This document shows positions 6,778 through 14,526 of a DNA stretch of 15,252 nt, one piece after another. How positions within the stretch are numbered: the stretch's first letter is position 1; every line of letters starts with the position of its first letter. The notes beneath the pieces are model-generated. The model made no database searches, was not told the origin of the DNA, and was given only the letters and a program-made list of their open reading frames with translations. Source of the DNA: JAAXTX01 sp035560715 (GTDB lineage: Bacteria; Patescibacteriota; Minisyncoccia; Moranbacterales; UBA1568); contig DATMYW010000031.1 of assembly GCA_035560715.1 (NCBI GenBank), positions 1-15,252 on the forward strand, in the 5' to 3' direction. Made by a program: the position numbers and the translations under genes.

Positions 6778-6930
6778 GCGAACAGCATGCCCTGTACGAT
6801 ACGGCGCAGAGCATGCCCCGTGACCGAGTGCGTCCGCGAGATATTACGGGGTCAAAGCCGATGGATCAAAAGCCCTCTGCCGATACAAGGATGTTCCGCG
6901 TCGAAGAAAACGAAAAAATCAACGGATGCT

Positions 6931-7617
6931 ATGGAATTTCTGACTCAAAAAAAGACCGAATCGGACGCATCGAGCACGCAGAAATACGTGGATGTGGTCG
7001 ACGTTCGCGACGGGGTGATCGTTCTTCGGAACGGCTCGATACGATGTATCCTTCTTGCTTCTTCGATAAACTTCGATCTCAAGGCAAGCGAGGAACAGGA
7101 TTCGATCATCGGCCAATATCAGGCTTTTTTGAACTCGCTCGACTTCCCGCTTCAGATTATCGTACATTCCCGGCGGTTCCGTATCGAACCGTATCTGGAT
7201 TCGCTTGCCGAACAGGAGAAACGCCAGGAGAACGACCTCTTGCGGTTCCAGATTTCGGAATACCGAAACTTCGTGGAGAGTCTGACCGAGGTCTCCAACA
7301 TCATGTCGAAGTTTTTCTATATCGTGGTCCCATTCGCGCCGTCGGAGACCGAGGAGGACGGACTTATGGGGAAGCTCACCGGCATGTTTCGACCGAAGGC
7401 GGGAACAGCCATGCAGGGGAGCGTGTTTGAGACGTACAAGAGCCAACTCCTGCAGCGTGCCGAACAGGTATCCGCGGCACTTACGGGTACCGGGGTACGG
7501 ACGAGCGTGCTCAATACCGAGGAGGTGATCGAACTCCTCTATAACACGTACAATCCGTCCGTGTTCACGACTACCGTCATTCGGAACGTCGACCAGATGG
7601 AGCTTTCCAACCGCTGA
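6931..7617 (+). CDS. TraC-like protein related to the VirB4 N-terminal domain
   Basis: A 228-residue soluble protein resembling the N-terminal, non-ATPase part of VirB4/TraC proteins: a short beta-rich start (YVDVVDVRDGVIVLRNGSIR), a helical middle with many charged residues (about 90-125), a hydrophobic strand (FFYIVVPFAP, 129-137) and the C-terminal LLYNTYNPS signature (202-210). There is no Walker motif. Such a stand-alone partner is commonly seen directly upstream of VirB4 in CPR clusters. The start at 6931 is preferred over an in-frame ATG at 6787, because the extra 48 residues look like untranslated sequence (Arg/Cys-rich, no family resemblance) and similarity starts after the later ATG. 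The stop codon is 4 bp before the VirB4 start, so the two are probably translationally coupled. A role in assembling or positioning the VirB4 hexamer is inference. Confidence 0.75.
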   Translation: MEFLTQKKTESDASSTQKYVDVVDVRDGVIVLRNGSIRCILLASSINFDLKASEEQDSIIGQYQAFLNSLDFPLQIIVHSRRFRIEPYLDSLAEQEKRQENDLLRFQISEYRNFVESLTEVSNIMSKFFYIVVPFAPSETEEDGLMGKLTGMFRPKAGTAMQGSVFETYKSQLLQRAEQVSAALTGTGVRTSVLNTEEVIELLYNTYNPSVFTTTVIRNVDQMELSNR

Positions 7618-7621
7618 CGCT

Positions 7622-10147
7622 ATGAAGAAACACAGTATCATTTTCAAGGACAACGGTACGGATAATGCGGCTTCCGTCTTACGGCCGACTCCCGCGGCGG
7701 CGCGTCAAGACGCTTTGGCTCAGTCCGCTTCCGTTTCCTATTCTGTGCAGGAACCGTCGCACGTTTCCGGCCTTTCGGGGTTTCCGTCTCCCCGGGCCGC
7801 GGCTGTTTCCGGATCCCGGGATCCGTTTTTTCAGCCACAGGCCATGTCGGACGTCGTATCAGGGAATGGTTCACCGTATCCGACGCCGCCCGCATCTTTT
7901 TCGGAAGCCACGCATGCCTCGAATCTATCGGGATACCAGCCGCCGCGCCGGCCGATCTCGTCTCAGATTACCGCGCCAGATCCGCAATCATTTTCCGCTC
8001 CAACAACGGTCCCGCCCGTACCGACACCTACCCCGAATGTTTCTCCGGTTCAGATGCGGACTCAGGCATCGATTCAGGCTCCCGTATACGGATCGTGGGA
8101 TGTTTCAGTCGTGCCGGCGGTACCGAACCCGGTTCCCCGTCCCGAACCCGTTCGCGACTACGTGGCCACTGAACCGCCCCGCCCCGCTCAGCGCCCTCCG
8201 GCAGACGAGCTGCCGTCGGCACAGGCATCTCCCACTTCTACTCAGATTCCTGCGGCGGCCGCGTCGTTCGTGGCACCGTCCCTGGCCGCTTCTGCCTCTT
8301 CCTCGAGCGGTCACGAGAAAAAGACATTCTTCGGTATCCCGAGCATATCCTTTCCGGGCGCATCGGCGGGATCCGCGAACGGGGGGTTGTATGATCGCGG
8401 CGAGGCGACGCTTCGTGACCTGATCGCCCCGCCGGCGATACGGCTTTCGCCCGCATCGATTCAGGTCGGGGACGTGCTCGCGCGGACGCTCTTCATCGTT
8501 GCTTACCCGAAATACCTCGGAACGAACTGGTTCTCGCCAATCGTGAACCTGGACGCGCCGATGGACATCTCTTTTTTCATCCATCCGATCGACACGCGTG
8601 AAATCATGAAAGACCTCCGCCGTTCGGCGACCCAGGTTCAGTCGCAGATTTCCATCGAGGCGCAGGATGGCAAGATACGCGATCCCGTTCTCGAGTCCGC
8701 TCTCGAGAATATCGAGGAGCTGCGGGATAATCTGCAACAAGGGACGGAGCGATTTTTTCGGTTCGGGGTATATGTGACCGTCTATGCGTCGGACGAGAAA
8801 GCGCTCAACGAACTTTCGCAGGGTATCATGGCGATTCTTGAGGCGCAGCTCGTCTTCTGTAAGGCGGCGGTGTTGCGCATGGACGAGGGATTCGTCGCCA
8901 CGCGTCCTCTCGGGATGGACGTGCTCGACATCGCGAACAACCTCAATACCGCCCCGCTTTCCACGACCTTTCCCTTCGTCTCATCCGACCTCTCATCGAA
9001 CGAGGGGATTCTCTATGGTATAAACCGGCACAACAACTCGCTTGTCCTCTTCGACCGTTTCAAAATGGAGAACGCGAACATGGTCGTGTTCGCGAAATCC
9101 GGTGCCGGAAAAAGCTACACCGTCAAACTCGAGGTTCTGCGCTCCATGATGTTCGGGACGGGTATCATCATCATCGATCCGGAAAACGAGTACCAGCACC
9201 TGTGTGAGACCGTCGGCGGATCGTTCCTTAACGTATCCCTTTCCTCGGACGCGCACTTCAACCCTTTCGATCTGCCAAAAATCGGTAAACAGGACGACGA
9301 TGAAGGCGTGTTCCGGAGTCATGTCGCGAGCCTCATCGGCCTCCTGCATCTCATGCTTGGGGCGATGTCGCCCGAGGAGGACTCGGTTCTCGACCGGGCG
9401 ATCCGCGAGACCTACGCTATCCGCGACATTACCGAGCTGTCGGATTTCCGCGCGCTTACCTCGGAATCGTTTCCGACCATGGCCGACCTCTACGCCGTCC
9501 TGGGAAACCTTGAAGGAGGGGAATCGCTCGCTTCGCGGCTGGAACGGTATACGGAGGGCGTGTTCGGAGGTTTTCTCAATCATCAGACCAACGTCACGAT
9601 GGACCGGCAGATGATCGTCTTCAACATCCGTGACCTTGAGAATGAGCTCCGTCCGATCGCGATGTATGTCATTTTGCAGTTCATCTGGAATGAGATCCGC
9701 GCTGAGACGCGTCGACGGATGATTGTCGTCGATGAGGCGTGGATCATGATGCAGAACGAGGACGCCGGCGCCTTCATGTTCGGGATCGCGAAGCGGTGCC
9801 GCAAGTACTACGCCGGACTCACGACTATCACGCAGGATATCAGTGACTTCCTGGCCTCGCGCTATGGCAAACCGATCATTACCAACTCTTCGATCCAACT
9901 GCTCCTGAAACAGTCACCAGCGTCGGTCGAACTCATCGCCGAGACGTTTTACCTGACTGATCACGAGAAATTCCTGCTTCTGGAGTCGAATGTCGGCGAA
10001 GGAATCTTCTTCGCGGGGACGAAACACGTCGCGATCAAGGTCATCGCTTCCTACAGCGAGGACCAGGTCATCACGACTGATCCGCGTCAACTGCTCGAGA
10101 TCGAGGAAGCGAAGCGCGAGTTTGACGAGGGGCAGGAGTCGGTCTGA
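7622..10147 (+). CDS. virB4: VirB4-family secretion ATPase with long disordered N-terminus
   Basis: An 841-residue ATPase that would power assembly and substrate movement in a type IV secretion-like system from the cytoplasmic face of the membrane. Residues 1 to about 255 are low-complexity Pro/Ser/Ala/Thr; about 256-470 form the VirB4 N-terminal domain, and the RecA-like motor follows. Walker A is AKSGAGKS (491-498), with Ala in place of the usual first Gly but the GKS core intact; IIIIDPENEY follows. Walker B is MIVVDEAW (700-707, D704/E705), and TTITQDISDFL is the later VirB4/TraC motif. The folded part of about 585 residues is somewhat shorter than typical VirB4, consistent with the separate TraC-like protein just upstream. 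The tail holds a repeated motif: HVSGLSGFPSPR near 47-58 and HASNLSGYQPPR near 98-109. The start is the ATG 4 bp after the preceding stop. Confidence 0.93.
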   Translation: MKKHSIIFKDNGTDNAASVLRPTPAAARQDALAQSASVSYSVQEPSHVSGLSGFPSPRAAAVSGSRDPFFQPQAMSDVVSGNGSPYPTPPASFSEATHASNLSGYQPPRRPISSQITAPDPQSFSAPTTVPPVPTPTPNVSPVQMRTQASIQAPVYGSWDVSVVPAVPNPVPRPEPVRDYVATEPPRPAQRPPADELPSAQASPTSTQIPAAAASFVAPSLAASASSSSGHEKKTFFGIPSISFPGASAGSANGGLYDRGEATLRDLIAPPAIRLSPASIQVGDVLARTLFIVAYPKYLGTNWFSPIVNLDAPMDISFFIHPIDTREIMKDLRRSATQVQSQISIEAQDGKIRDPVLESALENIEELRDNLQQGTERFFRFGVYVTVYASDEKALNELSQGIMAILEAQLVFCKAAVLRMDEGFVATRPLGMDVLDIANNLNTAPLSTTFPFVSSDLSSNEGILYGINRHNNSLVLFDRFKMENANMVVFAKSGAGKSYTVKLEVLRSMMFGTGIIIIDPENEYQHLCETVGGSFLNVSLSSDAHFNPFDLPKIGKQDDDEGVFRSHVASLIGLLHLMLGAMSPEEDSVLDRAIRETYAIRDITELSDFRALTSESFPTMADLYAVLGNLEGGESLASRLERYTEGVFGGFLNHQTNVTMDRQMIVFNIRDLENELRPIAMYVILQFIWNEIRAETRRRMIVVDEAWIMMQNEDAGAFMFGIAKRCRKYYAGLTTITQDISDFLASRYGKPIITNSSIQLLLKQSPASVELIAETFYLTDHEKFLLLESNVGEGIFFAGTKHVAIKVIASYSEDQVITTDPRQLLEIEEAKREFDEGQESV

Positions 10148-10163
10148 GCCGCAAAACCGACAT

Positions 10164-10622
10164 ATGGACTACCCGATTCACGTTCAGGACCTGGAAGATT
10201 CCGATGCCGTCGGGCAGGAGGCCGCTCCGAAAGCCAGGCCCGTCCGGTCAAGGAGACCGATGCCGCAGGTCGCGGGCCCATCCGGAATCGGGACGCTTTC
10301 GACGACGACCATGATTTTTTCGGCGATTGTCGGACTGATGGAGTGGTTTTTCTCGTTCGCGCTCGGATGGATACCGGGAGTTTCGTGGCTTATTTCGTTC
10401 GGATTCACGGCCGTGCAGACGATTATCATCTATCTTGACCCAAACTCGCAGCACCTTCCATTTTATGAGCGGTCGAAACTGTTTCTCAAGCGTGAAGGGG
10501 TCCTGTTCGCAGCCGGAGCGCTTTCGGGTATACCAATCATCGGGGAAGTCATTCCTTTCGAAGCGATCGCCGCATTTGTCCTCCGGTTTCTGAAGGTGCC
10601 CACGAAGCCGACGACCACGTAA
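10164..10622 (+). CDS. Small membrane protein of unknown function
   Basis: A 152-residue protein that I do not recognise. Residues 1-45 are polar with an Arg-rich patch (RPVRSRRP, 26-33). Hydrophobic stretches follow at about 46-68 and 72-91, and a Gly/Ile-rich segment at about 112-142 (AAGALSGIPIIGEVIP) that could be a third span or a re-entrant loop; it ends in a basic tail. There is no cleavable signal peptide and no VirB2/TrbC pilin pattern that I can defend. The start is the ATG 16 bp after the VirB4 stop; the frame is open upstream but there it overlaps the VirB4 coding region. Position next to VirB4 suggests a membrane accessory of the same machine. Confidence 0.7.
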   Translation: MDYPIHVQDLEDSDAVGQEAAPKARPVRSRRPMPQVAGPSGIGTLSTTTMIFSAIVGLMEWFFSFALGWIPGVSWLISFGFTAVQTIIIYLDPNSQHLPFYERSKLFLKREGVLFAAGALSGIPIIGEVIPFEAIAAFVLRFLKVPTKPTTT

Positions 10623-10664
10623 GCGGAACGTGAAAACCGATACCTTCAAGAAGAAGCAAAAAAT

Positions 10665-10673
10665 TGCTATACT
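10665..10673 (+). promoter_or_regulatory. Internal extended -10 promoter before the CPBP-like gene
   Basis: TG-c-TATACT (hexamer 10668-10673) lies 12 bp before the ATG at 10686, with only a weak -35 (TTCAAG) 17 bp upstream. Initiation about 7 bp downstream leaves a leader of roughly 5 nt, too short for a ribosome binding site. The same nine-base design (TG-n-TATACT) drives the recombinase gene, which supports its being real. It would allow separate expression of the last two cluster genes. Confidence 0.55.
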
Positions 10674-10685
10674 AGAGAAAAACAT

Positions 10686-11348
10686 ATGACATTTCTCCCG
10701 CTTCTTTCCAGATGGAAACCGATGCTCCGGACAGGCCTTCTTGCACTGGGCACGCTTGCCGTCTATATCCTGTTTCCGGCAGAAAGCCGGTTGAACGCCA
10801 CGGTACAGTCGGTACTTCTGGGCGCCGCGCTCTTCGTTGTGGTGCCGATTCTTTACGTGAAGCTTATCCTTCGTGCGCCGCTCTCCTCACTCGGTTTCCA
10901 GGACAGTACGCGTCGACTCGGTTTTCTCGCGGTGCCGCTCGTCGCTATCCTGGTCCTGTCCGTCTGGTACGTCCTACTGCGGATATTTCCGGTCTCCGAC
11001 TCATATTTCCTTCCTGTGGCGATCCGGAGCTCATTTCCGCTGTTCCTCCTCTACGAGGTCGTGTTGGTCGGTCTCATCGCGTTTTTGTACGAGGTGTTCT
11101 TTCGCGGGCTGGTATTGATCTTGTGGCTTCGTCGTTTTGGTCTCGGTGCCGCATTTTTCCAGGCGGGACTCTTTTTGGCATTCGTCGCCGTTTCCGGGAA
11201 CGGCCTCGTCTGGCAGGATGCGCCGCTCCTTCTTTCCGCGACCGCCTCGGGATTCATCGCGTCCTATACCCGTTCCATACCGTATTCCTGGGTGACAGCC
11301 TGGCTCGTGCTGTTCTTGTCGGATGTCCTTATCCTCGTCATACGATAA
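10686..11348 (+). CDS. CPBP-like integral membrane protein with degenerate active site
   Basis: A 220-residue polytopic protein with about six to seven hydrophobic segments, resembling the CPBP (CAAX protease / bacteriocin-processing, ABI) family. The SLGF element (68-71) and a YEVFFRG motif (135-141) match the family layout, but the canonical EExxxR motif has Tyr in place of the first Glu; E136 and R140 remain. I cannot find the His of the second motif in the following helix (GLFLAFVAVSG). In the last helix (IPYSWVTAWLVLFLSD) Trp206 stands where the family normally has His, and Asp213 about where Asn is usual. It may therefore be a catalytically inactive member acting in membrane-protein binding, or a look-alike. 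It has its own extended -10 promoter and is followed after 11 bp by the gene for the large secreted protein. Confidence 0.7.
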   Translation: MTFLPLLSRWKPMLRTGLLALGTLAVYILFPAESRLNATVQSVLLGAALFVVVPILYVKLILRAPLSSLGFQDSTRRLGFLAVPLVAILVLSVWYVLLRIFPVSDSYFLPVAIRSSFPLFLLYEVVLVGLIAFLYEVFFRGLVLILWLRRFGLGAAFFQAGLFLAFVAVSGNGLVWQDAPLLLSATASGFIASYTRSIPYSWVTAWLVLFLSDVLILVIR

Positions 11349-11359
11349 ATCGAAACGTT

Positions 11360-14209
11360 ATGAAGAAACGTACCGCTATGCGCAGAGCCATCAGTTTCGC
11401 GACCGTCGCCGCACTGGTTATCGGCCAGTCGTTCGTCGCACTGACCGCTACCGCTATCTCGATCCCATCCGCGACGAAGGTCATGTCCGACATGGAGAAG
11501 CGGTATCATCTCAATGCCGGGGCCATACAGAACTACGGGGAGGGGATCAATGTTTCCGGAACGAAACTGGTGTCACCGGAGGTGTCGCTGTATTTCAGTC
11601 CATCCGATCCGAAGGACGGGCAAAAGATCAGCGCGAAGGCGTTCCCGATCTACTTCTCGAACGTGAATGACAAGCTGTACTATACCTGGATGCTCAAGCG
11701 GCAGGGGTGTGATATCGGAGAGCTGGCAAGCGCCGCGCCGAGTTACTGCAACGCGGACGGAGTCGACGACCGGATTACCGTGAACGATTGGAAAGTCACC
11801 GCTATGCGGATTCTCGCGACTGACGGTGCCGATATGAACGATCAGACCGGCGAGGACGGGATTCAAAACGGATTCACGTACGATGGAAATACCGATGAAG
11901 ATGGTTACGAGGCGGAATTCGGCGGAGGGAACAAGATTCATACGGGACACGACTGGTGCTATTTGCACGACCAGTCGTCGGGCGTCAATTATGAATTGAC
12001 ACCGAAGTCGTTTTCCGACGATGCGTTCACCTGTGGGAGCGCAGGGTACATTCCCGCCTGCCTGGGTTCGGTCGTCAATATGGGGACGGATTTCATCGGC
12101 GTCACGTCGTACCAGTATGCCGGATCGCCGTCGTGCGAGAACGACATCCCGACCTGTTCGTCGGGAGAGTTGGCGAGGTGTATCAACCCGGCGGTAGCGA
12201 ACATCGATTTCCAACTGACCGATACCGTCCGTGTCGATCTCGGTACGATCGATCCGATTACGGGGCTGCCGAATTATCGATACGACCCGGCGGTGGAAGA
12301 CAATATGACGTGCAGCACGACCTCCATGGACGGCAGGTGTTTCCATCTGTTCGCCCAGATGGGAGGGCGGAGCACGTCCGGGGACGGAGAGTACGGATTG
12401 AACGAGGAACGGTTCTGGGGAACCAATCCTCATGATCCGGATACCGCGGACAACGGGAACAAGGATGAGGCGAATATCGTCGGACTCGGTGCCGATACCT
12501 TCACCTGGAACTATCAGAGCGGCGATCTGATCGGTCTGGTCGTCGAGGGATCTGCCATGACCCCGACCAAACATGACGATTCGTCGATGATGACGATGTG
12601 GGCGTTTACCGGGGACGGTTGCAGGGTGACCGATACCGGCAGCTATGACACGATGATCAAGGGATACAACGTGACGATTCCGAGCACCGACATGACTCAG
12701 GACGACATAGATTCGTGCCTGGAGAGGGACCTTGTCGACCCGTTGACATACGGTCAGGGCAGCGCGAAGAAGATCGAACTCGATGTGGCGGCAACGCCTG
12801 AAAATCCGATAAACGACCAGACAGAAGAAAGAGCCGGCGATACGGTTACGGCGACCGCCGCCATCACCAATTCCGCGCGAACCGGGTCGGAAATCCAATA
12901 TACGTGGCGAGTCGAGGTGAGCGATAATGCCGTGGACGGATGGCGGAATATCACGGCCGCGCTGAGGAACGCCGGACTGCTTCCGTCGACGACCGGAAAC
13001 GGATTGAATACGATTTCGATCGCTCTCAACATGGATAGGACGGTGCTCGGAGGGCTGGCCGCTACCGATCCGATCTATCTGAGAATCACTGCCGGCGCGA
13101 GGGAAAACTACAATGATACGGTGACCCGTTCGGGGAGCGCTAACGTGATTGTCCGCGTTTCAAACACGTCAAAAAAGATCGAATCGTTCTCCTCGAACGC
13201 ATCGCAGACGATGACGGGCACGACCAGTGTTTCTACCGTCTCGCTCGGTGATCCGATCTGTAACGTGTTTCATCCCAATCCCGAGAATGCAAACGACGCC
13301 TCGGACAATCTTGATCGGGTCGCGTGCAGAGTCATGAAGAACGAGATCATCGGCGTCCGAGTCGATCCGGCCGGCCTTTCGAACTTCCGTTGGACTATCG
13401 ACGGAAAACCGCTTTCCTGCGGTCCATCCGTGTCCGCCGATGCCGCGTGTTCGACCGGGAATGAGGCTTTCTTCGCGGTTGTCGGAAGTCCGGGGACCTC
13501 CATCAATGTAGGATTCGAGGCGGTGAACATCGATACCGGAAGATCCGTTTCACTCACGCGCACGTTCAATATCGTGGAACCGAAGGTCGATCTCGAGACG
13601 GCCGATGCCGTGTATGTCTGGCCGCGATATCTCGGTCAGTATGTCGATCTTGACGGGACGGCACATGATGACTATAGCCAGAACTTCTTTGAGAAGCAGG
13701 TCGACGGGTTGATAAGGATGCAGGCCCGATTCGTGCCAGGTTTCGCAGGCGATATTTCGAACCGGACCTGGTTGGTCGACGGAATCGCGGTGCCGGAAAC
13801 GACGTATACCGTGACGGATAGCGGCGGCGATCCAGTCACGCTTTATGGTATCGATTATGCGGCCATGACAAAGCCTGTCGGCAGCGTGTTCAATGTCTCG
13901 ATAACGGCGAAACTTGAGCAGCCGGCATCGAAACGGATCGCACTGAAGGATATTTGGGGAATCGATTCATCGAATTCAGACGAAATAATCATCGGGAAGT
14001 CGGTTCAGGTGCAGAATTCGGATATCGGTACCGCGACGGCGGCCGATTCCGGGGTAAAGAAATTCTTTGCTGCCGTTTCGGGATATGTTCCGCCCGCCTT
14101 GCAGTTCGCTGTCCGAATGATTTTATCGGGAGGGCTGCTGCTCTTCACGGTCGGATTCCTGTTTTCGCTGATTCCGGAGGAAGTGCCAGTCGATCGGAGA
14201 CGCGAATAG
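11360..14209 (+). CDS. Large secreted, cysteine-rich, C-terminally anchored surface protein
   Basis: A 949-residue protein that I cannot assign to a named family. It begins with a typical signal peptide (KKR, hydrophobic 11-32, possible cleavage after ALTATA) and ends with one membrane span (about 917-938) plus a charged tail, so most of the chain lies outside the membrane. Sixteen cysteines (even number, between 117 and 697) suggest disulfides. Acidic Asp/Asn/Gly-rich pieces (155-190 with DGNTDEDG; 351-370 with GTNPHDPDTADNGNKDE) resemble thrombospondin type 3 or calcium-binding loops. Strand-rich segments around 470-600, 665-740 and 785-855, with YTWRVEV, FRWTIDG and RTWLVDG, look like successive Ig/PKD-like domains. 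The start was set by the signal peptide; the frame is open further upstream but overlaps the CPBP-like gene there. It is the last gene before the terminator, and a surface part of the secretion machine or an adhesin is plausible. Confidence 0.8.
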   Translation: MKKRTAMRRAISFATVAALVIGQSFVALTATAISIPSATKVMSDMEKRYHLNAGAIQNYGEGINVSGTKLVSPEVSLYFSPSDPKDGQKISAKAFPIYFSNVNDKLYYTWMLKRQGCDIGELASAAPSYCNADGVDDRITVNDWKVTAMRILATDGADMNDQTGEDGIQNGFTYDGNTDEDGYEAEFGGGNKIHTGHDWCYLHDQSSGVNYELTPKSFSDDAFTCGSAGYIPACLGSVVNMGTDFIGVTSYQYAGSPSCENDIPTCSSGELARCINPAVANIDFQLTDTVRVDLGTIDPITGLPNYRYDPAVEDNMTCSTTSMDGRCFHLFAQMGGRSTSGDGEYGLNEERFWGTNPHDPDTADNGNKDEANIVGLGADTFTWNYQSGDLIGLVVEGSAMTPTKHDDSSMMTMWAFTGDGCRVTDTGSYDTMIKGYNVTIPSTDMTQDDIDSCLERDLVDPLTYGQGSAKKIELDVAATPENPINDQTEERAGDTVTATAAITNSARTGSEIQYTWRVEVSDNAVDGWRNITAALRNAGLLPSTTGNGLNTISIALNMDRTVLGGLAATDPIYLRITAGARENYNDTVTRSGSANVIVRVSNTSKKIESFSSNASQTMTGTTSVSTVSLGDPICNVFHPNPENANDASDNLDRVACRVMKNEIIGVRVDPAGLSNFRWTIDGKPLSCGPSVSADAACSTGNEAFFAVVGSPGTSINVGFEAVNIDTGRSVSLTRTFNIVEPKVDLETADAVYVWPRYLGQYVDLDGTAHDDYSQNFFEKQVDGLIRMQARFVPGFAGDISNRTWLVDGIAVPETTYTVTDSGGDPVTLYGIDYAAMTKPVGSVFNVSITAKLEQPASKRIALKDIWGIDSSNSDEIIIGKSVQVQNSDIGTATAADSGVKKFFAAVSGYVPPALQFAVRMILSGGLLLFTVGFLFSLIPEEVPVDRRRE

Positions 14210-14231
14210 AGATCGGGATGACGGATCGATG

Positions 14232-14266
14232 AAAACGACCCCGGACATTCGTCCGGGGTCGTTTTT
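14232..14266. terminator. Strong bidirectional rho-independent terminator
   Basis: A perfect 15-bp stem (14232-14246 with 14251-14265; GC core GACCCCGGAC) closes an ATTC loop. T runs follow in both directions: five T on the plus strand and four on the minus strand. It lies 22 bp after the surface protein stop and 8 bp beyond the 3' end of tRNA-Leu, so it serves both converging units. Confidence 0.92.
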
Positions 14267-14273
14267 CACGGTG

Positions 14274-14357
14274 TGCCGAAGGGGAGACTCGAACTCCCAT
14301 GGGATTACTCCCGCCAGGACCTAAACCTGGTGCGTCTACCAGTTCCGCCACCTCGGC
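14274..14357 (-). tRNA. trnL: tRNA-Leu(UAG)
   Basis: An 84-nt class II tRNA. The acceptor stem pairs GCCGAGG with CTTCGGC (one G-U pair), the discriminator is A, and the anticodon stem CCAGG/CCTGG holds the loop TTTAGGT with anticodon TAG. A long variable arm (GCGGGAGTAATCCC region) and a T arm with GTTCGAGTC are present. The D arm has AACTGGTAGACGC. The 3' end continues CAC, so CCA is not encoded and must be added by tRNA nucleotidyltransferase. Confidence 0.96.
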
Positions 14358-14478
14358 AATGCGAGCTTTCTTTTCGTGTGTGTTTCCCTATTCGCGAACA
14401 TTTCATCCGATGTCCAGTGGGCGCGACGGGATAGATTTCACGAATAATCCATTCCGAGCGCCTCCTCCCGTTCAAGCG

Positions 14479-14517
14479 CGCTTTTTATTGCAAAGCGATG
14501 CATGCCACTTCGGCATG
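14479..14517 (-). other. Two small adjacent hairpins behind the 104-residue gene
   Basis: Two 6-bp inverted repeats follow one another: CGCTTT/AAAGCG (14479-14484 with 14492-14497) and CATGCC/GGCATG (14501-14506 with 14512-14517). They start 10 bp after the stop codon of the minus-strand gene. Neither has a proper T tract, so a weak terminator or processing signal before tRNA-Leu is possible but unproven. Confidence 0.35.
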
Positions 14518-14526
14518 ATGGGTTGG

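Noticed and set aside
6787..6930. 48-residue N-terminal extension of the TraC-like protein
   Set aside because: The stretch is Arg/Cys/Pro-rich, unlike the rest, and contains a repeat-bearing intergenic sequence; the ATG at 6931 fits the family start.
9990..10163. In-frame upstream extension of the 152-residue membrane protein
   Set aside because: It overlaps the conserved end of VirB4 and gives a Ser/Arg-rich low-complexity product; the ATG at 10164 is the sensible start.
10712..11359. In-frame upstream extension of the 949-residue protein
   Set aside because: It overlaps the CPBP-like gene in another frame and would bury an obvious signal peptide inside the protein.
1..14357. Integrative conjugative element bounded by the recombinase and tRNA-Leu
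   Set aside because: No duplicate of the tRNA-Leu 3' end was found near the recombinase, the recombinase has Xer rather than phage-integrase layout, and relaxase and VirD4 are absent.
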